Below, one piece after another: positions 35,166 through 44,597 of a DNA stretch of 64,000 nt (its first letter is position 1; every line of letters begins with the position of its first letter). The position numbers and the translations under genes are program-made. Source of the DNA: Polaribacter sp. KT25b. Lineage in GTDB: Bacteria; Bacteroidota; Bacteroidia; Flavobacteriales; Flavobacteriaceae. The notes under the pieces were generated by a model. That model worked only from the letters and a program-made list of their open reading frames with translations, made no database searches and was not told the DNA's origin. Where the stretch lies: NCBI RefSeq assembly GCF_900105145.1, contig NZ_LT629752.1, positions 124,001-188,000 on the forward strand. The letters run 5' to 3'.

Positions 35166-35552
35166 TCATTCATCATAACTAGCCGTTGGACAAAATAATA
35201 AATCTGTAGGATTGTCAATATCATATAAATACTGATAACCTTTAGATTCCTTTTTACAAAATGGTTCAATAAGTTTTGCCATGTTTATAAAACCATCTAA
35301 TGTTAGAATACAAAAAAAGGTTTGGTTATCTTTTGTAAGAATTCCTTCATCAGACTTAAATAAACCAAAAATTAAATTGCAATTACGTGGCGTTATAAAA
35401 TCTACTTGAGATAAATCTAACTTCTGTTTTTTGTCAATAATGGTATCTTTTATCAGTTTTCTAAACAGAATCGCTTCTGCTTTGTTAAAGTTATATAAAC
35501 GAACAATGTTTTGGTCGTGTCCGTCAATGTTTTCTATGTAATCTAATTCCAT
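35166..35552 (-). CDS. Hypothetical protein downstream of polA
   Basis: A 128-residue cytoplasmic protein starting MELDYIENIDGHDQNIV. I chose the ATG at 35552 over an upstream in-frame codon because it sits 8 bp after the polA stop, while the longer form would overlap polA. It is soluble, with alternating strand/helix pattern and single cysteines, and no recognised motif. Co-transcribed with polA judging by spacing. Function unknown. Confidence 0.72.
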   Translation of the reverse strand: MELDYIENIDGHDQNIVRLYNFNKAEAILFRKLIKDTIIDKKQKLDLSQVDFITPRNCNLIFGLFKSDEGILTKDNQTFFCILTLDGFINMAKLIEPFCKKESKGYQYLYDIDNPTDLLFCPTASYDE

Positions 35553-35560
35553 ATTTATTT

Positions 35561-38410
35561 TTAATGCGCTTCTAACCAATTTTCTCCAATTCCTATTTCA
35601 ACATCCAAAGGAACACTCATTTTAAAAGCATTTTCCATTTCGAATTTAATAATTGGTTTTATAATTTCTAACTCGTCTTTATGCGCATCAAAAACCAATT
35701 CATCATGCACTTGTAATAACATTTTAGATTTAAAGTTTTCTTTCTCAAAACGCTTGTAAATATTAATCATTGCTAGTTTTATAATGTCTGCAGCAGAACC
35801 CTGAATTGGCGCATTTACAGCATTTCTTTCAGCAGCGCTTCTTACAACTGCGTTTCTAGAATTGATGTCTTTTAAATATCTTCGTCTGTTTAAAACCGTT
35901 TCTACATACCCGTTATCTCTAGCAAAATCAACTTGTGCAGACATGTATGCTTTTAACTTCGGATAGGTTTCATAATAGGTATCAATCAACTCTTTTGCTT
36001 CACTTCTAGATAAGTCTGTTTGATTGCTTAATCCGAAAGCAGAAACACCATAAATAATTCCGAAATTAACTGTTTTTGCGTTGCTTCTTTGCTCGCGAGT
36101 AACTTCATCCAAAGGAACATTAAACACTTTTGCGGCAGTTGAAGCATGAATATCTTCACCATTTTTAAAAGCATTTATCATGTTTTCTTCTTCACTTAAC
36201 GCAGCAATTATTCTTAATTCAATTTGAGAATAATCCGCAGCCAATAAAACGTAATTTTCATCTCTAGGAATAAACGCTTTTCTAACTTGTCGTCCTCGTT
36301 CTGTTCTAATCGGAATATTCTGTAAATTCGGATTATTAGAACTCAATCTTCCTGTTGCAGCAACCGCTTGCATATATTCCGTATGAATTCTTTTTGTCTT
36401 CGGATTTACTTCATTTGGCAACGCATCTACATACGTGCTTTGTAATTTTTTATATTGACGATATTCTTGAATATCTCTTATAATTTGATGGTCTTTAGCC
36501 AAGTAAGATAAAATATCTTCGCCGGTTTTATATTGACCCGTTTTTGTCTTTTTAGGCTTGTCAACTAACTTCATATTTTCGAACAAAACGATTCCTAATT
36601 GTTTAGGTGAAGCGATATTAAATTCTTCTCCTGCTTGTTCGTAAATATTTTTTTCAAGTCTGTTGATGTCATCCGTTAAAGCAACTGATAATTCTTTTAA
36701 GAAATCTGTGTTGATGTTAATTCCCTCAATTTCCATAGCAGTTAGCACAGAAACTAGTGGTAATTCAACCTCTTTAAAAAGTTTGGTAACGTTTCCACTT
36801 TCTAATTCTGATGTAAAATGTTCTTTTAATTGAAGTGTAATATCTGCATCTTCAACGGCATATTCTGTTTGATCATTTATAGGCACAACTCTCATAGAAA
36901 GCTGATTTTTTCCTTTTTTACCAATCAATTCTGTGATAGAAACTGGCTGATAATTTAAATAAGTTTCTGCTAAAATATCCATATTATGACGCATATCTGG
37001 ATTGATTAAATAATGCGCAATCATGGTATCAAACAAAATCCCTTTTACAGGCATATTATAATTTGATAAAACTTTGATATCATATTTTAAATTATGACCA
37101 ATTTTTTCAATTTCTGATGCTTCAAAAAACGGTCTAAATTCTTCTAAAATAGTTGTTGTTTCTTCCTGATTTTCCGGAAAAGAAACATAAAATCCTTTGC
37201 CAATTTCGAAAGAAAAAGCGATTCCGATTAACTCAACTTCTAAGGCTTTTAAACCAGTAGTTTCTGTGTCAAAACAAACAGATTTTTGCTGCATTAATTT
37301 TTGCAACAAGATTTTTCTTGATAAAGGCGAGTTTATATGTTGATAAAAATGATTGGTATTTTCTATAGTTTTAAAGCCAGATATTATTTCTTCTTTCGTT
37401 ACACTTCCGGTTCCTGGAGCTGCAAATAAATCAAATTGACCTTCTGCACTTACAGGTGCTTTTTTAGAAGTTGTTTTTGGTTTTTCTTCGGATGAATCTT
37501 CTACTGAATTTACTTTTTCTGCATTTTCAACCGCAAAAGTTCGTAAAAAATTAGTTAATAAATTTCTGAATTCTAGTTCGTTAAAAAGTTCTGTAACTTT
37601 TTCTGTATCTGGTTGATCTAAAGTAAAATCAGTTGCGTCAAAAACCACAGGAACATCTAACATAATTGTTGCTAGTTGTTTAGAAAGCAACCCTAATTCT
37701 TTGGCAGCTTCCACTTTCTCTTTCATTTTTCCTTTTAGCTCATGTGTATTTGCTAGTAAGTTTTCCATAGAACCATAAGCAGCTAAAAACTTTTTGGCAG
37801 TTTTTTCTCCAACTCCAGGTAAACCAGGAATATTATCAGCAGAATCTCCCATCATTCCAAGAAAATCGATGACTTGTAAAGGATCTGTGATTTCAAATTT
37901 CTCTAAAACTTCTGGAACTCCCCAAATGTCATAACCACCACCAAAACGTGGTTTATACATAAAAATATTTTCGGAAACAAGTTGCGCAAAATCCTTATCT
38001 GGCGTAACCATATACACTTTATAATCTTCTTTTTCTGCTTGTTTAGAAAGTGTTCCAATAACATCATCTGCCTCAAAACCGTCTTTTACCATAATCGGAA
38101 TGTGCATGGCTTTTAAGATTTCTTGAATATAAGGAACTGCTAATTTTATAGCTTCTGGAGTGGCATCTCTGTTTGCTTTGTAGGCTTCAAACATTTCAAC
38201 TCGATCTACACTGCCGCCTTTATCAAAACAAACCGCTAAATGATCTGGTCTTTCACGTTTAATTACGTCTAACAAAGAGTTCATAAAACCCATAATTGCA
38301 GAGGTGTCTAAACCTTTAGAATTGATTCTTGGGTTCTTTATAAATGCGTAATATCCACGAAAAATTAATGCATACGCATCAACTAAAAAAAGTCTTTTTT
38401 GATCTGCCAT
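35561..38410 (-). CDS. polA: DNA polymerase I
   Basis: A 949-residue repair and Okazaki-fragment polymerase. The 5'-3' exonuclease is about 1-290 (LFLVDAYALIFRGYYAF; GMMGDSADNIPGLPGVGEKTA). The 3'-5' proofreading domain is intact, with CFDTETTGL near residue 380. The polymerase domain has motif A (LLAADYSQIELRI), motif B (RSNAKTVNFGIIYGVSAFGL) and motif C (LLQVHDELVFD). Ends GENWLEAH as in the family. It leads a two-gene unit. Confidence 0.96.
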   Translation of the reverse strand: MADQKRLFLVDAYALIFRGYYAFIKNPRINSKGLDTSAIMGFMNSLLDVIKRERPDHLAVCFDKGGSVDRVEMFEAYKANRDATPEAIKLAVPYIQEILKAMHIPIMVKDGFEADDVIGTLSKQAEKEDYKVYMVTPDKDFAQLVSENIFMYKPRFGGGYDIWGVPEVLEKFEITDPLQVIDFLGMMGDSADNIPGLPGVGEKTAKKFLAAYGSMENLLANTHELKGKMKEKVEAAKELGLLSKQLATIMLDVPVVFDATDFTLDQPDTEKVTELFNELEFRNLLTNFLRTFAVENAEKVNSVEDSSEEKPKTTSKKAPVSAEGQFDLFAAPGTGSVTKEEIISGFKTIENTNHFYQHINSPLSRKILLQKLMQQKSVCFDTETTGLKALEVELIGIAFSFEIGKGFYVSFPENQEETTTILEEFRPFFEASEIEKIGHNLKYDIKVLSNYNMPVKGILFDTMIAHYLINPDMRHNMDILAETYLNYQPVSITELIGKKGKNQLSMRVVPINDQTEYAVEDADITLQLKEHFTSELESGNVTKLFKEVELPLVSVLTAMEIEGININTDFLKELSVALTDDINRLEKNIYEQAGEEFNIASPKQLGIVLFENMKLVDKPKKTKTGQYKTGEDILSYLAKDHQIIRDIQEYRQYKKLQSTYVDALPNEVNPKTKRIHTEYMQAVAATGRLSSNNPNLQNIPIRTERGRQVRKAFIPRDENYVLLAADYSQIELRIIAALSEEENMINAFKNGEDIHASTAAKVFNVPLDEVTREQRSNAKTVNFGIIYGVSAFGLSNQTDLSRSEAKELIDTYYETYPKLKAYMSAQVDFARDNGYVETVLNRRRYLKDINSRNAVVRSAAERNAVNAPIQGSAADIIKLAMINIYKRFEKENFKSKMLLQVHDELVFDAHKDELEIIKPIIKFEMENAFKMSVPLDVEIGIGENWLEAH

Positions 38411-38545
38411 TTTATCTTTAATTGAAAAAAGATAAAACTACAAAAAGTTATGATGAGTAGGAAACTTCAAAGACTATTTATCAAATTGAAAATTTTTGAT
38501 AAAAATCTATCAATATAAGAAGTTAATTAGATTGTAAATCAGAAT

Positions 38546-39376
38546 TTAAGCTTTGTATTCAGCAGATTTTAACTCCTTTTTAAAAGGTGCTTTTAATTGA
38601 TATAAAATATCTTCGGATTTTTCTGCATCTAAAATATCAATTCCGTACACAATATCTTTGGTGTCTTTATATATGAAGGTTCCAAAAATACGATCCCAAA
38701 AAGAGAAAATATTTCCGAAGTTTGTGTCTGTCCAAGGCATTACATGATGATGGTGAAATTTATGTGTATTTGGCGAAATAAAAACATAACTAATCGTTTT
38801 GTCTAACCAAAGTGGCAATTGAATATCCGCATGCGAAAAGTAAGTGAAAAGTACCGTTAAAATTCTGTACATTAAATAGTAAGAAACAGGCAAACCAGCA
38901 ATTATAATTCCTAATAAAGCAAAGGTTTCTCTAAAAATAAAATCTATTGGATGATGTCTAGTTCCAGAGGTAACATCTACATGCGTGTCACTATGATGAA
39001 TCGTGTGAAAACGCCACATTACAGGAATTTTATGTAACATATAATGTACAATATATTGAGACATAAAGTCTAAAATCATAATTGCTAAAATAATTTCTAT
39101 CCAAACTGGCAAGTCAATCATCTTTAATAAACCAAAATTATTGGCGTCGATCCAAGAGAAAATTCCGACAGTTAAAATTCCGAAAACCACATTAATAATC
39201 ATCGTAGAAAGTAGTAAAATTAAGTTTGTTTTAGCGTGTTTCCATTTGTTATATTGATGTTTTTTTAACGGATAAACGCCTTCTAAAATCCAGAATAAAG
39301 AAAGGCAACCAACAACCCAAAAAAACTTTTGTAGACTTGTTAGGTTTTCAAAAAAAGCAACAATAGCATCCATCAT
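38546..39376 (-). CDS. Fatty acid hydroxylase / sterol desaturase family protein
   Basis: A 276-residue membrane protein with about four helices and the di-iron histidine boxes HYMLH, HTIHHS, TRHHP and HKFHHHH. The family hydroxylates or desaturates lipids. The substrate in this organism is unknown. It is divergent from a metallophosphoesterase gene; two adjacent start codons (MM) are possible. Confidence 0.88.
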   Translation of the reverse strand: MMDAIVAFFENLTSLQKFFWVVGCLSLFWILEGVYPLKKHQYNKWKHAKTNLILLLSTMIINVVFGILTVGIFSWIDANNFGLLKMIDLPVWIEIILAIMILDFMSQYIVHYMLHKIPVMWRFHTIHHSDTHVDVTSGTRHHPIDFIFRETFALLGIIIAGLPVSYYLMYRILTVLFTYFSHADIQLPLWLDKTISYVFISPNTHKFHHHHVMPWTDTNFGNIFSFWDRIFGTFIYKDTKDIVYGIDILDAEKSEDILYQLKAPFKKELKSAEYKA

Positions 39377-39451
39377 TTTATCAAAATTTAATCTATAAAC
39401 TTACTGAAAAAACTTTAACATGATGTTAAAATTCATTCGTTTTTTAACAGT

Positions 39452-39459
39452 TACCTTTG
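39452..39459 (+). promoter_or_regulatory. -7 box of the metallophosphoesterase gene
   Basis: TACCTTTG matches TAnnTTTG and lies 21 bp before the ATG at 39481. It overlaps an upstream in-frame TTG (39457), which argues against that TTG being the start. Confidence 0.5.
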
Positions 39460-39480
39460 TGCATTCTTAAAAATATATTT

Positions 39481-40704
39481 ATGCCACGTTGGGTTTTTCC
39501 TCTTATAATACTACTTATTTTAACTGTAGTTCTTGAAATTTATACATTCCAAGCTTTAAAAACGATTACTAAAAATAAATTTTTACGTTATGGTTTTTTA
39601 CTGATAAGTATTGCTGCATATACCAACTTTTTAGTTACCATGTTAACGTATTCTAGAAGTGATGGTCAAACACCACAATTTCAAATGGCAGTTGGTTTAT
39701 TACTTGTAGTTTTAGTTCCTAAATTAGTAATTGTTATTTTGCTTTTTGGCGAAGATATTTTTAGATCAGCCTTAAAAGGAATTTCTGCAGTTTCTAGTTC
39801 TAAAACTGAACCTTTAGCAGGTAGAAGAAAATTTATTTCGCAGTTGGCTTTAGGTTTGGCGGCAATTCCTTTTGCGTCTTTTATCTACGGAATTGTACAA
39901 GGAAAATACAATTATAAAGTTTTAAAATATCAGTTAACTTTTAAAGATTTACCAGAAGCTTTTGATGGATATACAATTACGCAAATTTCTGATATTCATT
40001 CTGGAAGCTTCACGAATAAAGAAAAAATTCAATACGGAGTTGATTTAATAAATCAGCAAAAATCTGATCTGATGTTATTTACAGGTGATATTGTAAATAA
40101 TAAAGCGGATGAAATGGATAACTGGATTGATGTTTTTAGTAAATTGGAAGCGAAAGAAGGTAAATATTCCATTCTTGGAAATCATGATTATGGCGATTAT
40201 ATGGATTGGGATAAACCAGAAGATAAAGTCAAAAATTTTCAAGATGTAAAAGATATTCATCAAAAAATTGGTTTCGATTTATTGTTGGATGAACATCGTT
40301 ATATAGAAAAAGACGGACAAAGAATTGCGCTTCTTGGTGTAGAAAATTGGGGAAAAGGATTTAATCAAGCTGGAGATTTACAAAAAGCATCCGCAAAAAT
40401 TAAAAAAGAAGATTTTAAAATTTTAATGAGTCACGATCCAAGTCACTGGCAAGAAAAAGTTAAAAATGACGATTTTAATTATCATCTTACTTTAAGCGGT
40501 CATACGCATGGTTTGCAATTGGGAATTGAAATTCCGGGGTTTATAAAATGGAGTCCATCTAAATATGTGTACAAACAATGGGCAGGTTTGTATGAAGAAT
40601 CTAGTAGGTTTATAAATGTAAACAGAGGTTTTGGTTATCATGCATTTCCTGGTAGAGTAGGTATTTGGCCAGAAATTACAGTTATTGAGCTTAAAAAAGC
40701 TTGA
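39481..40704 (+). CDS. Membrane-anchored metallophosphoesterase
   Basis: A 407-residue protein from the ATG at 39481, preferred over the TTG 24 bp earlier because that lies inside a promoter box. The first ~105 residues form three or four membrane helices. Then comes GRRKFISQLALGLAAIP, which looks like a twin-arginine motif with hydrophobic core, and the calcineurin-like domain with ISDIHSGSF, GDIVNNK, GNHDYGDY and SGHTHGLQLG. Similar to the YkuE/YaeI group, which act on the cell envelope. Substrate unknown. Confidence 0.85.
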   Translation: MPRWVFPLIILLILTVVLEIYTFQALKTITKNKFLRYGFLLISIAAYTNFLVTMLTYSRSDGQTPQFQMAVGLLLVVLVPKLVIVILLFGEDIFRSALKGISAVSSSKTEPLAGRRKFISQLALGLAAIPFASFIYGIVQGKYNYKVLKYQLTFKDLPEAFDGYTITQISDIHSGSFTNKEKIQYGVDLINQQKSDLMLFTGDIVNNKADEMDNWIDVFSKLEAKEGKYSILGNHDYGDYMDWDKPEDKVKNFQDVKDIHQKIGFDLLLDEHRYIEKDGQRIALLGVENWGKGFNQAGDLQKASAKIKKEDFKILMSHDPSHWQEKVKNDDFNYHLTLSGHTHGLQLGIEIPGFIKWSPSKYVYKQWAGLYEESSRFINVNRGFGYHAFPGRVGIWPEITVIELKKA

Positions 40705-40799
40705 TGATCAGTATATTTAAAGAGAATTTTTCTAATTTCAATTAAATTTGTTATATTACAATTGTAAAATTATTAGTTCTTAAATCCTAAAAAACTGTT

Positions 40800-41093
40800 A
40801 TGACAAAATTTGGAGAATTAATTGGAGTAAATATACCTGTTTTAATCGATTTTTATGCTGATTGGAATGAGGTAGAAAATAGTACTGATACTTTAAGAGA
40901 TGTGGCTGCAGCTCTAGGAGATAAAGCAAAAGTTATAAAAATTGACATTAAAAAAAATGAGACTTTAGCAGATGCTTTGCGTGTTAAAGGAAATCCTACT
41001 TTTATAATTTATAAAAATGGAGAAATGAAATGGCGCCAAACGGGCCATCAAGATGCAAATACTTTAATTGGTTTAGTGCAAAAATATTTTTAG
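40800..41093 (+). CDS. Thioredoxin-fold protein lacking the CXXC motif
   Basis: A 97-residue protein covering a whole thioredoxin fold: PVLIDFYADWNEVE, then VIKIDIKKNETLADALRVKGNPTFIIYKNGEMKWRQTG, with the cis-proline (GNPT). Where WCGPC is expected it has WNEVE, and the protein has no cysteine at all. It therefore cannot be a disulfide reductase and more likely binds a partner. Related flavobacterial proteins without cysteines exist as I remember them. Followed by a strong terminator. Confidence 0.85.
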   Translation: MTKFGELIGVNIPVLIDFYADWNEVENSTDTLRDVAAALGDKAKVIKIDIKKNETLADALRVKGNPTFIIYKNGEMKWRQTGHQDANTLIGLVQKYF

Positions 41094-41114
41094 CTCTAAA
41101 TCTTTTGTTTAAAA

Positions 41115-41162
41115 AAATGCAGATATTAAAGTTGGTTTAAACTAACTTTAATATCTGCATTT
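41115..41162. terminator. Bidirectional terminator between the thioredoxin-like and DUF2723 genes
   Basis: A 19-bp perfect stem (AAATGCAGATATTAAAGTT and its complement) with a GGTTTAAACT centre that can pair further; A- and T-rich flanks; converging genes on both sides. Confidence 0.85.
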
Positions 41163-41168
41163 GTTGTT

Positions 41169-44100
41169 TTATTTTGCTTCTTCACTTGGTATTATATGAT
41201 CAAACAATTGTAATGTTTGATTAAACTCTGTTTGTAACTCCATTATAAAAGCTTCATCTGTATCAAACTCTACAACTTGATCGATAACGCCTCTAAATAA
41301 ATATCTAAACGTCATATCAAACTCATCAAAAACCATATCAAACTTTTCTGACGGAAAAGTACTATGCCAAACTAATTTATCTTTAAATAGCTTAATTAAG
41401 GTTTTTGCTGCGGCTCTAGCTTTTTCTGGTTCACCTAATTTGTAATACATTTCTGGATAATCCATAGATAAGCTATAATGATCAAAATCTTCAATTGGTA
41501 GTTTTTCTAATGATAAATCTAACACTTCAATAGCTTTTAAAGTGTCGCCTTCAATTGCAAAAGCACTAGATAAACGCATTAAACTATTTCGTAAAGAAAT
41601 GGCATTTCTTTTGGTTTGTTCATCTAAATAAATTTTACCATCATTAATATTTCTCCAATTCCATTTCTGTACATTTTTGTACATTTTCTCTGGATCTATT
41701 CTACCAATGTCAAACAAACTTAGTTCTCTAACTAATTGTCCGTTTTCATTATAAATTTTGGTTGGTGTTTTAATTGGTACAAATTTAAAAGCAACACCAT
41801 CTAACTGTAAATAATCTTTAAGCCAAATATATTCGCTATCAGTATTAGAGCCACCAGTAAAATAAATTGGACGTTCCCAATTAAAATTATTTAAAATATC
41901 TAACATTAAAATAGTGTTTTTAGCCAAAGCTCTATCAACTGTAATATCAATATAAGGCACAATTTTGTCTGCATCTTTTTGAGCTACAATTCCATATTTT
42001 AAAACATTTTCTTTATTAACAGGAATTCTAATTTTATTAGTTGGTAGCATTTTTTCAGGAATTCCATCATCATCTAAATCATAAAAAGTTCTTGGGCTAT
42101 CGCTACGAATCCATTTCATATAACTGTCTAAATCAATTACAGAATCTTTTAAACTAGGAAATAATTCATGATAGTAATATGCAACATCTAAAGTTCCGTA
42201 TTTATATTCATCATGTGTTAATTCTGATGGAATAGGAGCTGCTTTATACGTTGCGCGTTTCATTTGATCTATATACCAATCTGTTTGAAAAAGGCTTGTA
42301 TTCACTAGTTTTACATCCGTTCTAATACCTTCTACTTCTTGCATGTACCAAAGCGGAAAGGTGTCGTTATCACCAATGGTAAACATAATTGCATTTGGGT
42401 CGCAACTTTCTAAATACGCTTGTGCATTTAAATGTGTTGTGTATCTGTTTGAGCGATCGTGATCATCCCAGTTTTCGAACGCCATTAATGACGGAACTGC
42501 TAATATTGAGATTAAAGTAATTGCAATTGCTATCGGTTTTTTTGGACCTAATTTTTGTAAATATTCAAATAAAGCAAGTACTCCAAAACCAATCCAAATG
42601 GCAAATATGTAGAAACTTCCTACAACTGCATAATCACGTTCTCTAGGTTCAAAAGGCTTCGGATTTGTGTAAAATATAATTGCAAAACCTGTAAAAACGA
42701 AAAACATAAACAAGGTGAAAAAGTTCTCTTTGTCCCATTTTATTTGATACAATAAACCTATGATTCCTAAAATAAGCGGTAAAAAATAATAGGTATTACG
42801 ACCTTTATTTTCTAATACATCTGCTGGAAGTTGTTGTTGAGAACCTAATCTTACTTCATCAATAACATCAATTCCGCTAATCCAATTCCCGTTAAAAATG
42901 TCTAAATTTCCTTGGGTATCATTTTGACGCCCAACAAAATTCCACATAAAATAACGCCCATACATATAACCAAATTGATAGCTTACCATAAACTTAATGT
43001 TCTCTGCAAACGTTGGTCTTCTGTTGCTTTTTTCTGGAATGCCAGCAATAGCTTTGTACATTTTTTCTGAAGCAGGATTTACCATTCTTGGAATAAAACC
43101 CTTGTGTTTATCAGACCAATTAGGCAACACATCTTTGTAGATATTTACGATAACATATTTACCATCTTTTTTCTCATATTTTGGTTTATCGTCTTTTGTA
43201 GGATTTTTAGCATCTTGTTCTCTACTGTAAGAATTTGAATAATAGGTGTCGTAAAAAACATTTGCATCACCATATTGTTCACGTTCATAATACGCTAATA
43301 ACTCACGCGCACTTGACGGATTATTTTCGTTAATAGTTGTATTTGCATTGGCTCTAATTGGTAACATCATCCAAGAAGAAAAACCAATCATAATAAATAA
43401 AACAGAAAGTATTAAAGTGTTTGCTGTAACTTTTTTAGTTTTTCTGGTGTAGTTTAATCCAAAATAAAACAGAGCAATTAAAATTATAGCAGCAATTATA
43501 GAACCAGAATTATAAGGTAATCCAATTGTATTGATAAAAAATAATTCTGAAGCACTAAAGAATTTTAGTGTAAAAGGGAATAAAAATTTAAAGACAAACA
43601 TTAAAACTATCACAGAAATTACGGTAGCAATTGCCGTTGTTTTTAGGTTGATTGTTTTATAGGTTTTAAAGAAATATAATAATACAATTGCAGGAATCAC
43701 CAATAAAGAAAGTATGTGAACACCAAATGATAAACCAACAACAAAACTAATTATAATTAACCATTTATTTCCTCTTGGTTGATGTAATTCGTTTTCCCAT
43801 TTTAAGCCTAACCAGAATAATAAAGCCATTAAAAACGATGACATCGCATATACTTCACCTTCAACAGCACTAAACCAAAAGCTATCAGAAAAAGTATACG
43901 CTAAAGAACCCACTAAACTACTTCCAAGAATTGCAATATATTTTCCGTCAGTAATTCCACCAGTTTTTACAGCCATTTTTTTGGCTAAATTGGTAATCGT
44001 CCAAAACATAAATAAAATAGTAAATGCGCTCGCTAAAGCAGACATGAAGTTTACCATTTTAGCTATTTCTGTAACATCCGAAGTAAACATTGCAAAAAAC

Positions 44101-44291
44101 GCACCTAACATTTGAAAAAGAGGTGCTCCTGGTGGATGCCCAACTTCTAATTTTACTGAGGTTGATATGTATTCTCCACAATCCCAGGCACTAACAGTTG
44201 GTTCTAGCGTTAAGGTGTAGGTAATTAAAGCGATAGCAAATGTAGCCCATCCTAAGATGATGTTCCATTTTTTAAATTTTTCTGATGTCAT
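41169..44291 (-). CDS. DUF2723 membrane protein, predicted O-glycosyltransferase
   Basis: A 1040-residue protein. The N-terminal half (about 1-590) has roughly a dozen membrane helices and the DUF2723 start LEPTVSAWDCGEYISTSVKLEVGHPPGAPLF, with the acidic pair typical of C-type (GT-C) transferases using lipid-linked sugars. The C-terminal half is soluble, presumably periplasmic, with an early FTIGDNDTFPLWYMQEV segment. The family is Bacteroidota-typical and may take part in protein O-glycosylation or surface glycan assembly. Monocistronic. Confidence 0.85.
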   Translation of the reverse strand: MTSEKFKKWNIILGWATFAIALITYTLTLEPTVSAWDCGEYISTSVKLEVGHPPGAPLFQMLGAFFAMFTSDVTEIAKMVNFMSALASAFTILFMFWTITNLAKKMAVKTGGITDGKYIAILGSSLVGSLAYTFSDSFWFSAVEGEVYAMSSFLMALLFWLGLKWENELHQPRGNKWLIIISFVVGLSFGVHILSLLVIPAIVLLYFFKTYKTINLKTTAIATVISVIVLMFVFKFLFPFTLKFFSASELFFINTIGLPYNSGSIIAAIILIALFYFGLNYTRKTKKVTANTLILSVLFIMIGFSSWMMLPIRANANTTINENNPSSARELLAYYEREQYGDANVFYDTYYSNSYSREQDAKNPTKDDKPKYEKKDGKYVIVNIYKDVLPNWSDKHKGFIPRMVNPASEKMYKAIAGIPEKSNRRPTFAENIKFMVSYQFGYMYGRYFMWNFVGRQNDTQGNLDIFNGNWISGIDVIDEVRLGSQQQLPADVLENKGRNTYYFLPLILGIIGLLYQIKWDKENFFTLFMFFVFTGFAIIFYTNPKPFEPRERDYAVVGSFYIFAIWIGFGVLALFEYLQKLGPKKPIAIAITLISILAVPSLMAFENWDDHDRSNRYTTHLNAQAYLESCDPNAIMFTIGDNDTFPLWYMQEVEGIRTDVKLVNTSLFQTDWYIDQMKRATYKAAPIPSELTHDEYKYGTLDVAYYYHELFPSLKDSVIDLDSYMKWIRSDSPRTFYDLDDDGIPEKMLPTNKIRIPVNKENVLKYGIVAQKDADKIVPYIDITVDRALAKNTILMLDILNNFNWERPIYFTGGSNTDSEYIWLKDYLQLDGVAFKFVPIKTPTKIYNENGQLVRELSLFDIGRIDPEKMYKNVQKWNWRNINDGKIYLDEQTKRNAISLRNSLMRLSSAFAIEGDTLKAIEVLDLSLEKLPIEDFDHYSLSMDYPEMYYKLGEPEKARAAAKTLIKLFKDKLVWHSTFPSEKFDMVFDEFDMTFRYLFRGVIDQVVEFDTDEAFIMELQTEFNQTLQLFDHIIPSEEAK

Positions 44292-44413
44292 AGTTTCCTT
44301 AATAATCTGTGGGCGAATTTACTAATAATTATGATTAAAAGTATGTTTGTTCTATTTTCTGATGTGATAAAAGCTCATAAAAAAATGTTAAACTAAAAAT
44401 TTATAAAAAAAAA

Positions 44414-44444
44414 TTTGTAGAATTAAAAGATTAGGTTAAATTTG
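44414..44444 (+). promoter_or_regulatory. tRNA-Gln promoter
   Basis: TTTG (44414-44417), a 19-bp spacer and TAAATTTG (44437-44444) exactly match the Bacteroidota housekeeping consensus, 17 bp before the tRNA. It is the best promoter match in the window and a useful reference for the others. Confidence 0.8.
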
Positions 44445-44461
44445 CACCCGCATAAAAGCAT

Positions 44462-44533
44462 TGGCCTATGGTGTAATTGGTAACACACCGGTTTTTGGTA
44501 CCGACATTCAAGGTTCGAGTCCTTGTAGGCCAA
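44462..44533 (+). tRNA. tRNA-Gln (anticodon UUG)
   Basis: A 72-nt cloverleaf. Acceptor TGGCCTA pairs with TAGGCCA, the discriminator is A, the T-loop is GGTTCGAGTCC and the anticodon loop TTTTGGT gives UUG. The U1-A72 pair is typical of tRNA-Gln. The 27-43 pair is a C-A mismatch, so the anticodon stem has four pairs. CCA is not encoded. Confidence 0.95.
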
Positions 44534-44534
44534 C

Positions 44535-44575
44535 AAAAAACTCCTAACAAATTAAATTTGTTAGGAGTTTTTACT
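44535..44575. terminator. Bidirectional terminator between tRNA-Gln and thrC
   Basis: Stem ACTCCTAACAAAT with its complement around TAA, A-run before and T-run after. It ends the tRNA transcript and the convergent thr operon. Confidence 0.9.
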
Positions 44576-44597
44576 TTTATAGAAATAACTTATTTTA

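Noticed and set aside
39457..39480. TTG start for the metallophosphoesterase
   Set aside because: It overlaps the TACCTTTG promoter box; the ATG at 39481 fits better.
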